Positions 18,553 to 28,771 of a DNA stretch of 64,000 nucleotides are shown here, piece by piece (within the stretch, counting starts at the first letter, position 1; each line of letters opens with the position of its first letter). The translations under genes and the position numbers were made by a program. The notes below the pieces were generated by a model. That model worked only from the letters and a program-made list of their open reading frames with translations. It was not told the DNA's origin and did not search any database. Source of the stretch: Gimesia aquarii (GTDB taxonomy: Bacteria > Planctomycetota > Planctomycetia > Planctomycetales > Planctomycetaceae); the NCBI RefSeq assembly GCF_007748195.1, contig NZ_CP037920.1, positions 2,109,501 through 2,173,500 of the forward strand, in the 5' to 3' direction.

Positions 18553-19904
18553 CGCCTCGGCAGATTGTCGCAGAGCTGGATAATCATATTGTTGGTCAGG
18601 ATGACGCAAAACGTGCTGTAGCGATTGCCTTACGAAATCGCTGGCGCTGGCAGCAACTACCAGAAGAGATCCGAAAAGAAATCACACCAAAAAATATTAT
18701 TATGATTGGGCCAACTGGAGTCGGAAAGACCGAGATTACTCGCCGTCTGGCTGGGTTAATCAATGCGCCCTTCATCAAAGTGGAAGCGACAAAGTATACC
18801 GAAGTGGGTTATTACGGGCGTGATGTCGAAAGCATGGTACGTGACCTGGTTGATTCTGCTAAGAATCTGGTGCGTGAAAAGAAACGGGTAGAACTGGTTG
18901 ATAAAGCAAAGGTTCGAGTTGAAGAACGCTTACTCGACCTTCTGGTTCCGCCTCCGGATTGGGAATCATCCTATCAAGAGTCTACAGAAGGGGGGCAGGA
19001 GGAAGATTCAAAAGAACGCTACGAGCGCACACGAGACAAATTTCGAAAAATGCTGAGTAAAGGGGATCTGGAAGACAAAGAAGTTGAAATTTCTGTAGAC
19101 CAGAAAAGTTCTCCCGTGCAGGTATTCTCTAATATGGGTATGGATCAAATGGACGTTGATCTACAGGGAATGTTAGAGCGAATGATGCCTTCTCAGAGCA
19201 AAAGCCGCAAGCTGACTGTTGCCGAGGCGCGTAAGGTATTGCTCGAACAGGAAGTCGAAGGGTTGATGGATAAAGACGCCATTGCCGAGGAAGCAATTGA
19301 ATTGGCAGAACGCAATGGAATTGTTTTTATCGATGAACTCGACAAAATCTGTGCATCTGAAGAAGGCGGAAGCCGTGGCGGTGATGTAAGTCGACAAGGT
19401 GTCCAACGCGATTTACTACCCATTGTCGAAGGAACTACCGTTCAGACACGTAGCGGTTCTGTGAAAACTGACTATATGTTATTTATTGCAGCAGGTGCCT
19501 TTCATCGCACAAAACCTTCCGACTTAATGCCCGAACTTCAGGGACGGTTTCCGATTCGAGTTGAATTACAGGAACTGACACGCGACGACTTCTTAAGGAT
19601 TCTGACCGAGCCAACGAGTTCGATTACGATGCAATATCAAGAGTTGTTGAAAACGGAAGGTGTGAAAATCAAATTTGAGAAAGATGGTCTGGAAGAATTG
19701 GCTAAAATTGCTTTTCAGGTGAATCAGACCACTCAGAATATTGGTGCACGACGACTGCATACGATTTTAGAGCGACTTTTGGAAGAAGTCAGTTTTGAAG
19801 CACCCGATTTAAAAACAAAGAAAATCACCATTGATGCTTCTTATGTACAACAAAAACTGCATGCGATTGTTGAAGATGAAGATCTCAGCAAATTCATTTT
19901 ATAG
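18540..19904 (+). CDS. hslU: HslU (ClpY) AAA+ ATPase subunit
   Basis: 454 residues from a GTG at 18540 that overlaps the end of hslV; GGAGG lies a few bases upstream. HslU unfolds substrates and feeds them to HslV. It starts [34 protein letters not shown], has Walker A [9 protein letters not shown], the pore loop [14 protein letters not shown], an I-domain with a charged insert (about residues 115-235), Walker B [12 protein letters not shown], the sensor/arginine region [17 protein letters not shown], and the C-terminal motif DEDLSKFIL that docks into HslV. All expected ATPase motifs are present and the length is normal. Translational coupling with hslV is implied by the overlap. Confidence 0.97.
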   Translation: [454 protein letters not shown]

Positions 19905-19929
19905 GGATTTGCATCGTCTTGATTTAAAA

Positions 19930-19972
19930 GTATCCCCATACACAAAATGTAAAGCATTTGTTTTGGGGATAC
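19930..19972. terminator. hairpin terminator between hslU and the DUF1559 gene
   Basis: GTATCCCCA (19930-19938) pairs with TGGGGATAC (19964-19972), and an inner ACAAAATG/CATTTGT pair extends the stem; TTTT follows. It lies between convergent genes and could serve both strands (AAAA precedes it on the plus strand). Confidence 0.75.
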
Positions 19973-20005
19973 GTTTTACTTCTTCTAATTTGAAAGACGT
20001 TCATT

Positions 20006-20914
<909 letters not shown>

Positions 20915-21243
20915 CTTTTCTCCTCTGATTGTAAAATAATTATGAATAAAAGAATCCATCGAAGATTTTTGCTTCGGGTTTGTATTTCCCTAGATATAAA
21001 AAATGAGTTAGATTAGAGGCGTATGTTTACCTTTTTGTTGGTAAAAGTACCTCAGTGGATTGATTAAGAGTCTTTTAAGATGGTTGATTCTATGACAGCT
21101 GATAAAAATCATTATTGGATACCAGGAATGATCGCAATCTCACTCAAAAAATTAATATTTTGTGAGCTTCGAATGAGTTTTGATCTTTCACTACTAATGT
21201 GAGACGGTGTACAGAATTGTCTTTTTAAAGCAGGAAGACATAC
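20915..21243. other. intergenic region between divergent genes
   Basis: AT-rich stretch carrying promoters for the DUF1559 gene (minus) and the zinc-ribbon gene (plus). It contains a short inverted repeat, TTTACC (21026-21031) / GGTAAA (21040-21045). Nothing else stands out. Confidence 0.35.
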
Positions 21244-21555
21244 GTGTTAGGATGTCTCTTTGAAATCAATAGTTCAGTCGTTTCTGAAAGTGATGCGAAG
21301 ATGGACGAGGATTGGAATTTAGCGCCTGATGACGATTATGAGGATGCTGGGACTGACTCTGATGAGTTTGAGACGGCGACTGTTCCCTGTTCAAATTGTG
21401 GAGCAGACGTTTATGAGGAGGCAGTTGCTTGTCCCGTTTGTGGTGAGTATGTTGGTGTAAACACGCATCCTTTTAGTGATCGCCCTCAGTGGTGGATCAC
21501 TCTGGGAGTAGTGGGGGGCATTGCCACGATTTTGTGTTTGATATTTTTATTTTGA
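21244..21555 (+). CDS. small zinc-ribbon membrane protein
   Basis: Up to 103 residues. An acidic N-terminal part (DEDWNLAPDDDYEDAGTDSDEFE) leads into a zinc ribbon of the CxxC-x12-CxxC type (PCSNCGADVYEEAVACPVCGEYVG), then one C-terminal hydrophobic helix (WWITLGVVGGIATILCLIFLF). This architecture occurs in many planctomycete hypothetical proteins; it should be tail-anchored with the ribbon on the cytoplasmic side. The start is uncertain: GTG at 21244 or ATG at 21301 (84 residues). Its stop is 5 bp before the maf start, so it is probably co-transcribed with maf and the dihydrouridine synthase gene. Function unknown. Confidence 0.75.
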   Translation: MLGCLFEINSSVVSESDAKMDEDWNLAPDDDYEDAGTDSDEFETATVPCSNCGADVYEEAVACPVCGEYVGVNTHPFSDRPQWWITLGVVGGIATILCLIFLF

Positions 21556-21560
21556 ATGAA

Positions 21561-22202
21561 ATGCAAAGGAAAATGATAAGCTTTGATAAGATCATTTTGG
21601 GATCCAGATCTCCTCGCCGTCAAGAATTGCTATCTCAGATTATCCCAATAACCTCTATTGAAGTGATTCCTCCACAGAATTCAGAAGAAGCGGATTTTGA
21701 GCAACTATGCGATTTAGAATCTATTCGTCAGAGACTGATTTCCATTTGCAAAACAAAAAACGATGACGTATTAGAGCAAGTCGAGCAGAGCGCAGGCACC
21801 TTAAATCCAATCTTAACGGCCGATACCGTTGTTGTGGTTGAGCAGGAAGATGCAAAATATCTTGTGTTGGGACAACCTCCTGAAAAGGGCGAATGGAAGC
21901 AGACCGTCAGGCAATGGTTCACTGACTACTATGCTGGCAAGACACATCGAGTATTGACAGGTCTTTGTTTTCGATCGGGAGATCAAATTAACACCGAAGT
22001 TGTGCAAACACTGGTGACCTTTCATGGGATCGATTATGTTAACCGATATCTAGATTGGTATCTTTCAATTAAAGAATCATTGGGAAAAGCTGGCGGGTAT
22101 GCCGTTCAGGGAAGTGGTAGCATTTTTGTTCAACAGATTGAAGGCAGCCTGTCAAATGTTGTAGGATTACCTTTAGAGCAACTAATCGAATTGTTCCACT
22201 GA
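21561..22202 (+). CDS. maf: Maf-family nucleoside triphosphate pyrophosphatase
   Basis: 213 residues from ATG 21561; ATG 21573 is an equally good start. The diagnostic N-terminus IILGSRSPRRQELLSQI forms the nucleotide-binding loop, and LTADTVVVVE contains the catalytic Asp of the family. Later blocks are HRVLTGLCFR, VTFHGIDYVNRYLDWY and KAGGYAVQGSGSIFVQQIEGSLSNVVGLPLEQL. Maf proteins hydrolyse dTTP/UTP or modified NTPs to monophosphates as house-cleaning enzymes. The segment between about residues 30 and 60 (EEADFEQLCDLESIRQRLISIC) is less conserved than usual. It sits in a probable three-gene operon with the zinc-ribbon protein and a Dus enzyme, and is cytoplasmic. Confidence 0.87.
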   Translation: MQRKMISFDKIILGSRSPRRQELLSQIIPITSIEVIPPQNSEEADFEQLCDLESIRQRLISICKTKNDDVLEQVEQSAGTLNPILTADTVVVVEQEDAKYLVLGQPPEKGEWKQTVRQWFTDYYAGKTHRVLTGLCFRSGDQINTEVVQTLVTFHGIDYVNRYLDWYLSIKESLGKAGGYAVQGSGSIFVQQIEGSLSNVVGLPLEQLIELFH

Positions 22203-22239
22203 ATGTTGCCATAGTTTTCATCGAAGTCACATTGGTCTT

Positions 22240-23310
22240 ATGCTACTTTCAAAATGGAGATCAACAGAATCTCCTGAAATCCAAATTGGTAATCGTATCC
22301 TCAAAACTCGGTATTTTCTTGCGCCTTTAGCGGGATATACGCAGTATGCTTTTCGTGTCGCATTGAGGGAGTTGGGTGGGTTAGGATTATGTACGACCGA
22401 TTTGGTCCTGGCTTCGCAGATGATGGCCGGCAGCCGTAAATCCAAGGCACTGTTAATGACTTCTGTTGAAGATGAGCCTCTTACCGTACAGATCTTTAGC
22501 GGGATCACTTCCGAGTTAGTGAGAGGAGCACGCTGGTTAGAAGATCGGGGATACGAAGCCGTCGATCTTAATATGGGATGCCCGATGGCTAAGATCAACG
22601 GGAACGGTGGAGGCGCAAGGATTATGTGTGCTCCGGAGGCAGCCTGTCAGATGGTGGCTGATGTAGTAGATGCCGTTTCTATACCAGTGACAGTGAAAAT
22701 GCGATTGGGATGGGACCGAGATTCTATTACAGCACCTCTCCTGGCGAGAGAATTTGAAAAAGCAGGTGTAGCAGCAATCACCATTCATGGCCGCACTCGC
22801 AATCAAGGATTTGGAGGAACCGTTGATCGTGAAGGAATCAAACAAACAGTCGAAGCGGTTCATCATATTCCCGTGATTGGTAATGGCGATATTTGTACGG
22901 TTGAGGATGCCTTTCAAATGAGAAACGAAACCGGGTGTGAGGCGGTTTCCATTGGTCGAGGAGCCATGCTTGATCCTTGGATTTTTCGTAAGATTTCTCA
23001 GGCTGTTGGGCGAGAAGAACCTCTCTCAGAACCAACTGTAGAAGAACAAATTCAATTTCTGGTTCGGCATTTTACATTGATGATAGAACAATATGATGAC
23101 TATGGTTGCAAGTTAATTCGCAAGTTTGCTGCTTGGTATGGAGCCCGTTTGGGAATTCCTGAAGATCTGGAAAATCGCTTACGACAATTTGAATCGATCG
23201 ACGAATTCCATGATATCGTCGCGAAAATTCGTTTGCGGCATGGAGAACGCAAATCTTCAGTAGCAACCGCTTTAATTAAGACTCCCAATGGTCCGGTAGA
23301 ACGTTGGTGA
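22240..23310 (+). CDS. dus: tRNA-dihydrouridine synthase
   Basis: 356 residues, a flavin TIM-barrel enzyme that reduces uridine in the tRNA D-loop using NADPH. Conserved blocks are YFLAPLAGYTQYAFRVALRELGG, TVQIFSGITSELV, AVDLNMGCPMAKINGNGGGARIM (with the catalytic Cys in NMGCP), PVTVKMRLGWDRD, AITIHGRTRNQGFGGTVDRE, PVIGNGDICTVEDA and EAVSIGRGAMLDPWIFRKI. The overall order resembles DusB. The C-terminal helical domain is present (about residues 255-340). It is 37 bp behind maf. The plus-strand terminator at 23343-23382 follows. Confidence 0.92.
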   Translation: MLLSKWRSTESPEIQIGNRILKTRYFLAPLAGYTQYAFRVALRELGGLGLCTTDLVLASQMMAGSRKSKALLMTSVEDEPLTVQIFSGITSELVRGARWLEDRGYEAVDLNMGCPMAKINGNGGGARIMCAPEAACQMVADVVDAVSIPVTVKMRLGWDRDSITAPLLAREFEKAGVAAITIHGRTRNQGFGGTVDREGIKQTVEAVHHIPVIGNGDICTVEDAFQMRNETGCEAVSIGRGAMLDPWIFRKISQAVGREEPLSEPTVEEQIQFLVRHFTLMIEQYDDYGCKLIRKFAAWYGARLGIPEDLENRLRQFESIDEFHDIVAKIRLRHGERKSSVATALIKTPNGPVERW

Positions 23311-23342
23311 AATTGAAAGGGGTGTTAAGTTGTACGGTCAAA

Positions 23343-23382
23343 AAAACAAGCCCTCTGAAATATTTCATTCAGAGGGCTTGTT
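23343..23382. terminator. bidirectional intrinsic terminator
   Basis: A perfect 16-bp stem (AAACAAGCCCTCTGAA, 23343-23358, with its complement at 23367-23382) around an 8-nt loop. It has A-runs on one side and T-rich sequence on the other and lies between the convergent dus and giant-protein genes, so it should terminate both. Confidence 0.9.
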
Positions 23383-23407
23383 TCTGTTTCAATTGTGAGC
23401 CGCCGTT

Positions 23408-26400
23408 TTAGTTAAGAATATCATGAGCACCGGCATTGTTCAGATCCAGTCCCAGATCAAGCAGGAACCAGTCATCACCTCGGGCAACAGCTCCAAAGAG
23501 TTTATCAACCTCACCATCGTTAAAGACAGTAGTGCTATCTAACTTGATATTATTGACACCCGTTGCGGTGTTGGTGACACGTGTGCGAATATTTTCGACA
23601 CGATCTCCAAACGGTGTAGCAGACGTCCATTCTGATAGAATTCCAAATAGTTGGGTCAATCCATTGTCGTAAACCGTAGAACCACCAATCAGAATATCAC
23701 CATTGGCACCATAGTTTGTGTATGTCGCTTCATCATGACCACGAATAAAGTCGGATCCCGATCCACCGATGAGAATATCAAATCCGTCAGGGCCACCTTC
23801 GAGAACATCATTACCAGCACCACCGATTAGTACATCACTGGCCCAGCCACCTTGTAGGTAGTCATTGCCAAGGCCACCGAAGAACATGGATTCGGTATCA
23901 TAAAAGGTGTCATCTGCGATGATATGATCGTCTCCGCCCAGACCCCAGGCATACACACCACCAGTGGGAGCAAACTCTCCAAGATTGACGCCGTTAATCG
24001 TAACCTGGATCAGACCAGCAAAATTTTCCGAGATCAAGATGATGTCATTTTGCTGAGTACCTGTAATAAACAGAGCCGATTTTCCAGGTCGGTTCGGGTC
24101 AGGTAGTAAGCCAACAAAGTTTTGTGGAACGATTGTGACCAGATAGTCTTCTACTTCACCATCAGCGGCAGGGCTAGTCGTGGTTAATCCACCAGCTGAA
24201 CTCAGACGGAATCGAGCGGCAACTTCACCCACGACGATTCCCGGTGGTAATGATACTGCAACAGAATTGGCACCAGCGACCACTGCATGGCTACTGAGAA
24301 CTTGCTCATTAGCTTCCCAGGTTCCATTGCCGTTGAAATCAATCCAGGCATCGATAAACCCAATTCCAGTCGAAAGTACCGTAATAGTGGAAGCAGAATC
24401 GCCGGCAATGATGGGATTCAGCAAGATGCCGTCATCATCATCGAGATTAGCGGCTGCAGATTCTTGCCCATCAGCTTCAGCGGAGACCACACTTCCTAAA
24501 AGAAGACCGTTATTATTGAGAGCGTGTTGTGGGCCTTCACCATCTGGATCACCAACGAGGTTGGGGAAGGAGTCAGGTGCATCACCAAAATCAACACCAT
24601 TAGAGGCGACGATGAGTGCTGTATCGGTAATCGTTTGAGGAGTTGTGGTGCCAAAGGGGCCTGCAAACTTGAGAACTTGACCCAGGTCGGTGTCAACGAC
24701 ATACAAGTTATTATCAGGACCAAACGTGACACCATATGGTAGTTGCACAGCCCGTCCGAAGGTGTAATTGTCAATGAAGTCGCCTGTGTCCGGGTCGAAG
24801 CGGAGGATACTTTCAGTCGCACCATTCGCAACATAGAGTAATCCATCAGGCCCAATTGTCAGACCACGTGGATTTGCTAGACCGCCAGTACCAGCGGCAA
24901 TGAATGGACCCCCGGGGACAACATCACCATTGGAATCGAATTTCAGAATTTCGTTAGTACTGAAGCTGGCTACATAAAGGTTTCCATTAGAATCAAAGGT
25001 CATACCATATGGTTTGCCCATACCTCCTTCATTTCGAGCGACAAACTCACCGATGAAGGCACCTGTCAGACCATCATATCGTAATATACGGTCACGTAGA
25101 AATCCGGTGTCTGCCACATAAAGATCAGGAACTCCAGGAGCAGAGCCCGGACCAAAAGTAATAAAGCGTGGCTCCACGAGACCACCGCCTGATGCAAACA
25201 CACCTGTTCCGATAATCGCTCCTGTCTGACCATCGAAACGCAGGATTTGTCCGGTATCAGAACTGGCAACATAGAGGTTGCCATCAGGGCCAAAGGCCAT
25301 TCCATTGGGGACATCAAGTCCTCCTGATCCCGGAATCACAAAGGAACCTTCAGAAGCTCCTGTTTGACCATTGAATCGTTCGATACTGTGGTCCGAACCA
25401 TTGGAGTTTTCAAAACCATTGCTTACGTAAAGATCACCATCGGGTCCAAATACGATATCGCGTGGACTGTTTAAACCAGATGATACAAATTCGAGCAGGA
25501 AATTACCGGGTTGGCCTTGGCCTGTGTCGGCATCTTCGTAAGCTGCTGTGATGGTTTCGCCAAATACAACTTCCAAAGTTCCGTTTTCAGTGACCACCGT
25601 ACCAGGTGAAGAGAAAATAGTACCTACGAAGGTCCCGGATCCTGTTGCCGTTAAGACAACGGTTTCAGAATCTCCACCCGATGACGTCACGAGTACATTT
25701 ACTGTGGCTAATCCCAGTAAGTCACCATCAGTGACAGTGATGGTAATTAAATCACCGGCATCATAAGTGGCTGCATCAAACGTAATAGTACCAAAACGTG
25801 AAGGAGTAAGATCGACACGGTAGTCTTCAACTTCACCATCAGGTGCAAAGCCAGTGACACCAAGTCCCGCTTGTGTGCTCAATCGGAATCGGGCGAAGGT
25901 TTCACCAATGCTGAATGCGGCTCCCTGTGGGATGGCGATTTGAACGGTAGTGACACCGGCTGTGACTTGAAGGTCAGTGACGACTTGCTCGCTGATATCC
26001 CAGGCTCCATCACGATTGAAATCAATCCAACCCTGCAGGAATCCATCACCAGATGACTCTACCTGAATTGTAGTGAATCCGTCGCTTTGAGAAATCCCAT
26101 TCGAGAGGAAGATGATTCCATCTTCGTCGGCTCCATCTCCAGAAGCATCCAGACTCGGAAGTCCATCCAATTCCAGATCGATAGATGAGCCAAGTGTCAG
26201 GCCCCCTTCCAAACTGTGTCTGGCTCCGTCATCTGCGAGAAGTGTTGGGTAGGGGCCAGGAGCGTCCCCGAAATCAAGACCAAAGTTACCGGCGGTAGAA
26301 AGTCCAAATGCTAATGTGTTGATACTATCCTGTCTGCCAAGAAATTCAAACAAGAAGTCCGTCCCAAATTCGACAGGATCATCATCGGTTGTGCCGAAGA

Positions 26401-28363
26401 AACCATCAGGACCGATACCAATGCTGTTGCCAATATCTCCCCCTACGTCCATAATTTGAGAGTCGGCGTTAAACCTCGAAGTGTGCCAAAGCCCGAAGAA
26501 GTGTCCTGCCTCGTGTGAAACAATATTTCCAACTGCCTCTCCCACCAAATCTATGATCGTGGTGTTAAAGTTTCGGATAATATTATTCAGAGAGTTAGGG
26601 TCAGCTGGGTTTGTACTACTGAGTAAATCAAGAAGAACAACCGCTGATTCAGTTGTATCAAAGTTTCCAACATCGATTGATTCGGCAATGCCAATGGTAC
26701 TGATTCCAAGTTCAGCGATCGTACCACCTACGATTACCCGACTGACGTTTTCCTGTCCGAAGGGGTCGGCATGATCTCGACTATTCAAAATTCGAATGCC
26801 GTAATCACCAGGATTACCACCGTTGATGGGGTCAAAGAAATCACCATTGTTTCCTAGTGAGCCAACATCAGCGAAGTTGTCCGTAATCGTTGCCATGATC
26901 GCGTCAATCACGGCATCTTCATCTGCATCTGTCAACCCCCAATTACTGAGGAAAGCACTTAAAGGAGAGAGATTCGCAATGTCGGGGGGGACCAGAAAAT
27001 CATCAAAGAGAGCTGGGTCGACATTGGCTCCATCAAAGTCAATGAAGAGGGTTTGAACCGCCCCGGAATCGACGAGTTGAGTTTCCAACTCAGGACGGAA
27101 CACTTTTAATTCAAGATTATACAGGCCGATAATTCCTGTGACTGAGACAAAATAAGTGCCAGAGGTCGGTGCTACGAAAGAAGCAGATGCGTTGCCGTCT
27201 CCTGGTAAAGGACTATCTTCGGGATAGAGATCAGAGAGAAACCGTGAGGATTCGATAAGCAACTGCCCTGTAGAATCATAAAGCGCAAGCGTTTGACCTG
27301 CACCAAATACATTGGCACCAAGAACATCGCCTGCTTCTAGTTCAAAGGAATAATAATCGATGTCGACCGCATTAAGACCTACAGTGAGATTGTATACTCC
27401 TTCAGCACTTGCATTGGGGCCGACACCGGCACCACTTGTTTCATCATTTGGATCAGAGGGGAGGCCTGTACCAAACCCACCTACCATAATAAAGTAATCA
27501 TCATCCAAAGGGGCGACAAAATTGATCAGGCTATCGAGGAATGTGCCACTATCATCATCAAAAGCCACTTGAGTACCAGAGCTGCTATAGATAGCGACAA
27601 TAGGGTCTAAGCCAAAGAATTGCGTAGCGTCTTCCACGGAAACTGTAATTCTCTGTCCTGCTTGAACTCCTCCCAGACGGTAAAAGTCAAAGTCGCCAGT
27701 TCCGGTTCCAGCGCTACCATGAGGGCCATCCCCGATCGTACCACCTACGACTCTAATTTGGGTACCATTTGCTAAACCCAGATCATTAGCCAATGGGATT
27801 GAGCCATCATCTTCTGCAAAGGGGCCGAATGTGAGGATACCCGTATTTGCCAGAAAACCAGCAAGATCGACTTCAAAGTCATCATTGAGACCTGTTCCAA
27901 AGCCAGCAATAAACTCTGCATTGGATAGATCGTCATTTGAGCCTGTCGTACCAATGGTTTCATTTTCATTTGTGGCAAATTGTGTAAAACCATCTGGATT
28001 ATCAACTTGTCCCAAATCATTTCGATTTTTTTGCTTGTCTTCTTCAGAGACGGGAATCGCTGCTCTTTGTTCGGCTTGTGTTTGATGAGAAAGTGGAATG
28101 ATATTGAGGTGTGAGGTATCATCACTAGAGTTTGCTGGTGTTACATCATTCGAATTATCGTAGGCATTGGGATTAAAGAATGGATTTGTTGCTGAAAGCA
28201 GTGTCCTGTCTTCTAAGAGCTCAGTCGTAGAAATCGCAATTGATAATGAGTTGAGACGTTGATTTCTTAATCGTTTGTCACGACCTTTGCGAAGGTAATC
28301 TAGTAGTGAACCAATTCGACCTGGCTGGTTACGACGTTTAGTTCTCGTAAACATCATTTGCAT
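23408..28363 (-). CDS. giant secreted multidomain protein with zinc-protease motif, GEVED, NHL and RTX-like repeats
   Basis: 1651 residues, acidic and Gly/Asp-rich. A basic N-terminus (RTKRRNQPGR) leads to LLEDRTLLSA at residues 49-58, the LE-x-R-x-LL motif found at the start of long planctomycete surface proteins; there is no classical signal helix. Then come bacterial pre-peptidase-like beta domains (about 150-430), HEAGHFFGLWH at 617-627 (an HExxHxxGxxH zinc-protease motif), two domains ending in GEVEDY (843-848 and 1402-1407), a six-bladed NHL-like propeller (about 960-1255, repeating FGPDG-LYVA), and RTX-like calcium repeats (GGLGNDYLQGG, GGAGNDVLEGG; about 1475-1545). It is probably cell-surface or secreted, binding calcium and processing a polymer or protein. 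Function is inference. Confidence 0.85.
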   Translation of the reverse strand: MQMMFTRTKRRNQPGRIGSLLDYLRKGRDKRLRNQRLNSLSIAISTTELLEDRTLLSATNPFFNPNAYDNSNDVTPANSSDDTSHLNIIPLSHQTQAEQRAAIPVSEEDKQKNRNDLGQVDNPDGFTQFATNENETIGTTGSNDDLSNAEFIAGFGTGLNDDFEVDLAGFLANTGILTFGPFAEDDGSIPLANDLGLANGTQIRVVGGTIGDGPHGSAGTGTGDFDFYRLGGVQAGQRITVSVEDATQFFGLDPIVAIYSSSGTQVAFDDDSGTFLDSLINFVAPLDDDYFIMVGGFGTGLPSDPNDETSGAGVGPNASAEGVYNLTVGLNAVDIDYYSFELEAGDVLGANVFGAGQTLALYDSTGQLLIESSRFLSDLYPEDSPLPGDGNASASFVAPTSGTYFVSVTGIIGLYNLELKVFRPELETQLVDSGAVQTLFIDFDGANVDPALFDDFLVPPDIANLSPLSAFLSNWGLTDADEDAVIDAIMATITDNFADVGSLGNNGDFFDPINGGNPGDYGIRILNSRDHADPFGQENVSRVIVGGTIAELGISTIGIAESIDVGNFDTTESAVVLLDLLSSTNPADPNSLNNIIRNFNTTIIDLVGEAVGNIVSHEAGHFFGLWHTSRFNADSQIMDVGGDIGNSIGIGPDGFFGTTDDDPVEFGTDFLFEFLGRQDSINTLAFGLSTAGNFGLDFGDAPGPYPTLLADDGARHSLEGGLTLGSSIDLELDGLPSLDASGDGADEDGIIFLSNGISQSDGFTTIQVESSGDGFLQGWIDFNRDGAWDISEQVVTDLQVTAGVTTVQIAIPQGAAFSIGETFARFRLSTQAGLGVTGFAPDGEVEDYRVDLTPSRFGTITFDAATYDAGDLITITVTDGDLLGLATVNVLVTSSGGDSETVVLTATGSGTFVGTIFSSPGTVVTENGTLEVVFGETITAAYEDADTGQGQPGNFLLEFVSSGLNSPRDIVFGPDGDLYVSNGFENSNGSDHSIERFNGQTGASEGSFVIPGSGGLDVPNGMAFGPDGNLYVASSDTGQILRFDGQTGAIIGTGVFASGGGLVEPRFITFGPGSAPGVPDLYVADTGFLRDRILRYDGLTGAFIGEFVARNEGGMGKPYGMTFDSNGNLYVASFSTNEILKFDSNGDVVPGGPFIAAGTGGLANPRGLTIGPDGLLYVANGATESILRFDPDTGDFIDNYTFGRAVQLPYGVTFGPDNNLYVVDTDLGQVLKFAGPFGTTTPQTITDTALIVASNGVDFGDAPDSFPNLVGDPDGEGPQHALNNNGLLLGSVVSAEADGQESAAANLDDDDGILLNPIIAGDSASTITVLSTGIGFIDAWIDFNGNGTWEANEQVLSSHAVVAGANSVAVSLPPGIVVGEVAARFRLSSAGGLTTTSPAADGEVEDYLVTIVPQNFVGLLPDPNRPGKSALFITGTQQNDIILISENFAGLIQVTINGVNLGEFAPTGGVYAWGLGGDDHIIADDTFYDTESMFFGGLGNDYLQGGWASDVLIGGAGNDVLEGGPDGFDILIGGSGSDFIRGHDEATYTNYGANGDILIGGSTVYDNGLTQLFGILSEWTSATPFGDRVENIRTRVTNTATGVNNIKLDSTTVFNDGEVDKLFGAVARGDDWFLLDLGLDLNNAGAHDILN

Positions 28364-28771
28364 CTTTCCATATCATGCCAAAACAGGAGACTCTGTTTTA
28401 TGCGAGTAGCTTGTCTTTACAGAATTATTGATGAGTTTTCGATAACTCTATTATTTTTAAACACTTAAGTATTTGGTGTGTAAAAAGAGACGCATCCAAA
28501 GATGAATCACTTTTCACGATATTTGTTGATATAAGCCTATTTTTTACAAATTCTGTTAAAATAGGCAGTTTAAAACCGATTGTGCAGCAACAAAACTACG
28601 GATGTCAAGTAAAAGATTCAAAGATCGTCCGAAAAATGAGTCTTGCAAATCGGTTATACGGTTCAGCCCAAGTCTGGTTGATACGTTGTGGACGTCTGAG
28701 ACACTAATTTCTCACATTTATTAGGGGGTATTTTCCTGGTAAAAGTATTTGAACAGGGGTTTTATGTGTAT
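28364..28771. other. intergenic region between the giant genes
   Basis: About 400 AT-rich bases that must hold the promoter of the 1651-residue gene. A segment at 28647-28665 (CGGTTATACGGTTCA core) resembles one arm of the inverted repeat near hslV (GGTTATGCGGTTCA, 17772-17785). No gene seen. Confidence 0.4.

Noticed and set aside
24700-25500. Regularly repeated DNA segments that at first suggested a repeat array.
   Set aside because: They encode repeated NHL-like blades (FGPDG-LYV) of a propeller in the 1651-residue protein; the spacing and sequence vary, with no CRISPR-like direct repeats.
24202-27056. Many plus-strand open frames across the giant gene.
   Set aside because: They are antisense shadows of a low-complexity Gly/Asp-rich coding region; the minus-strand frame has clear domain motifs.
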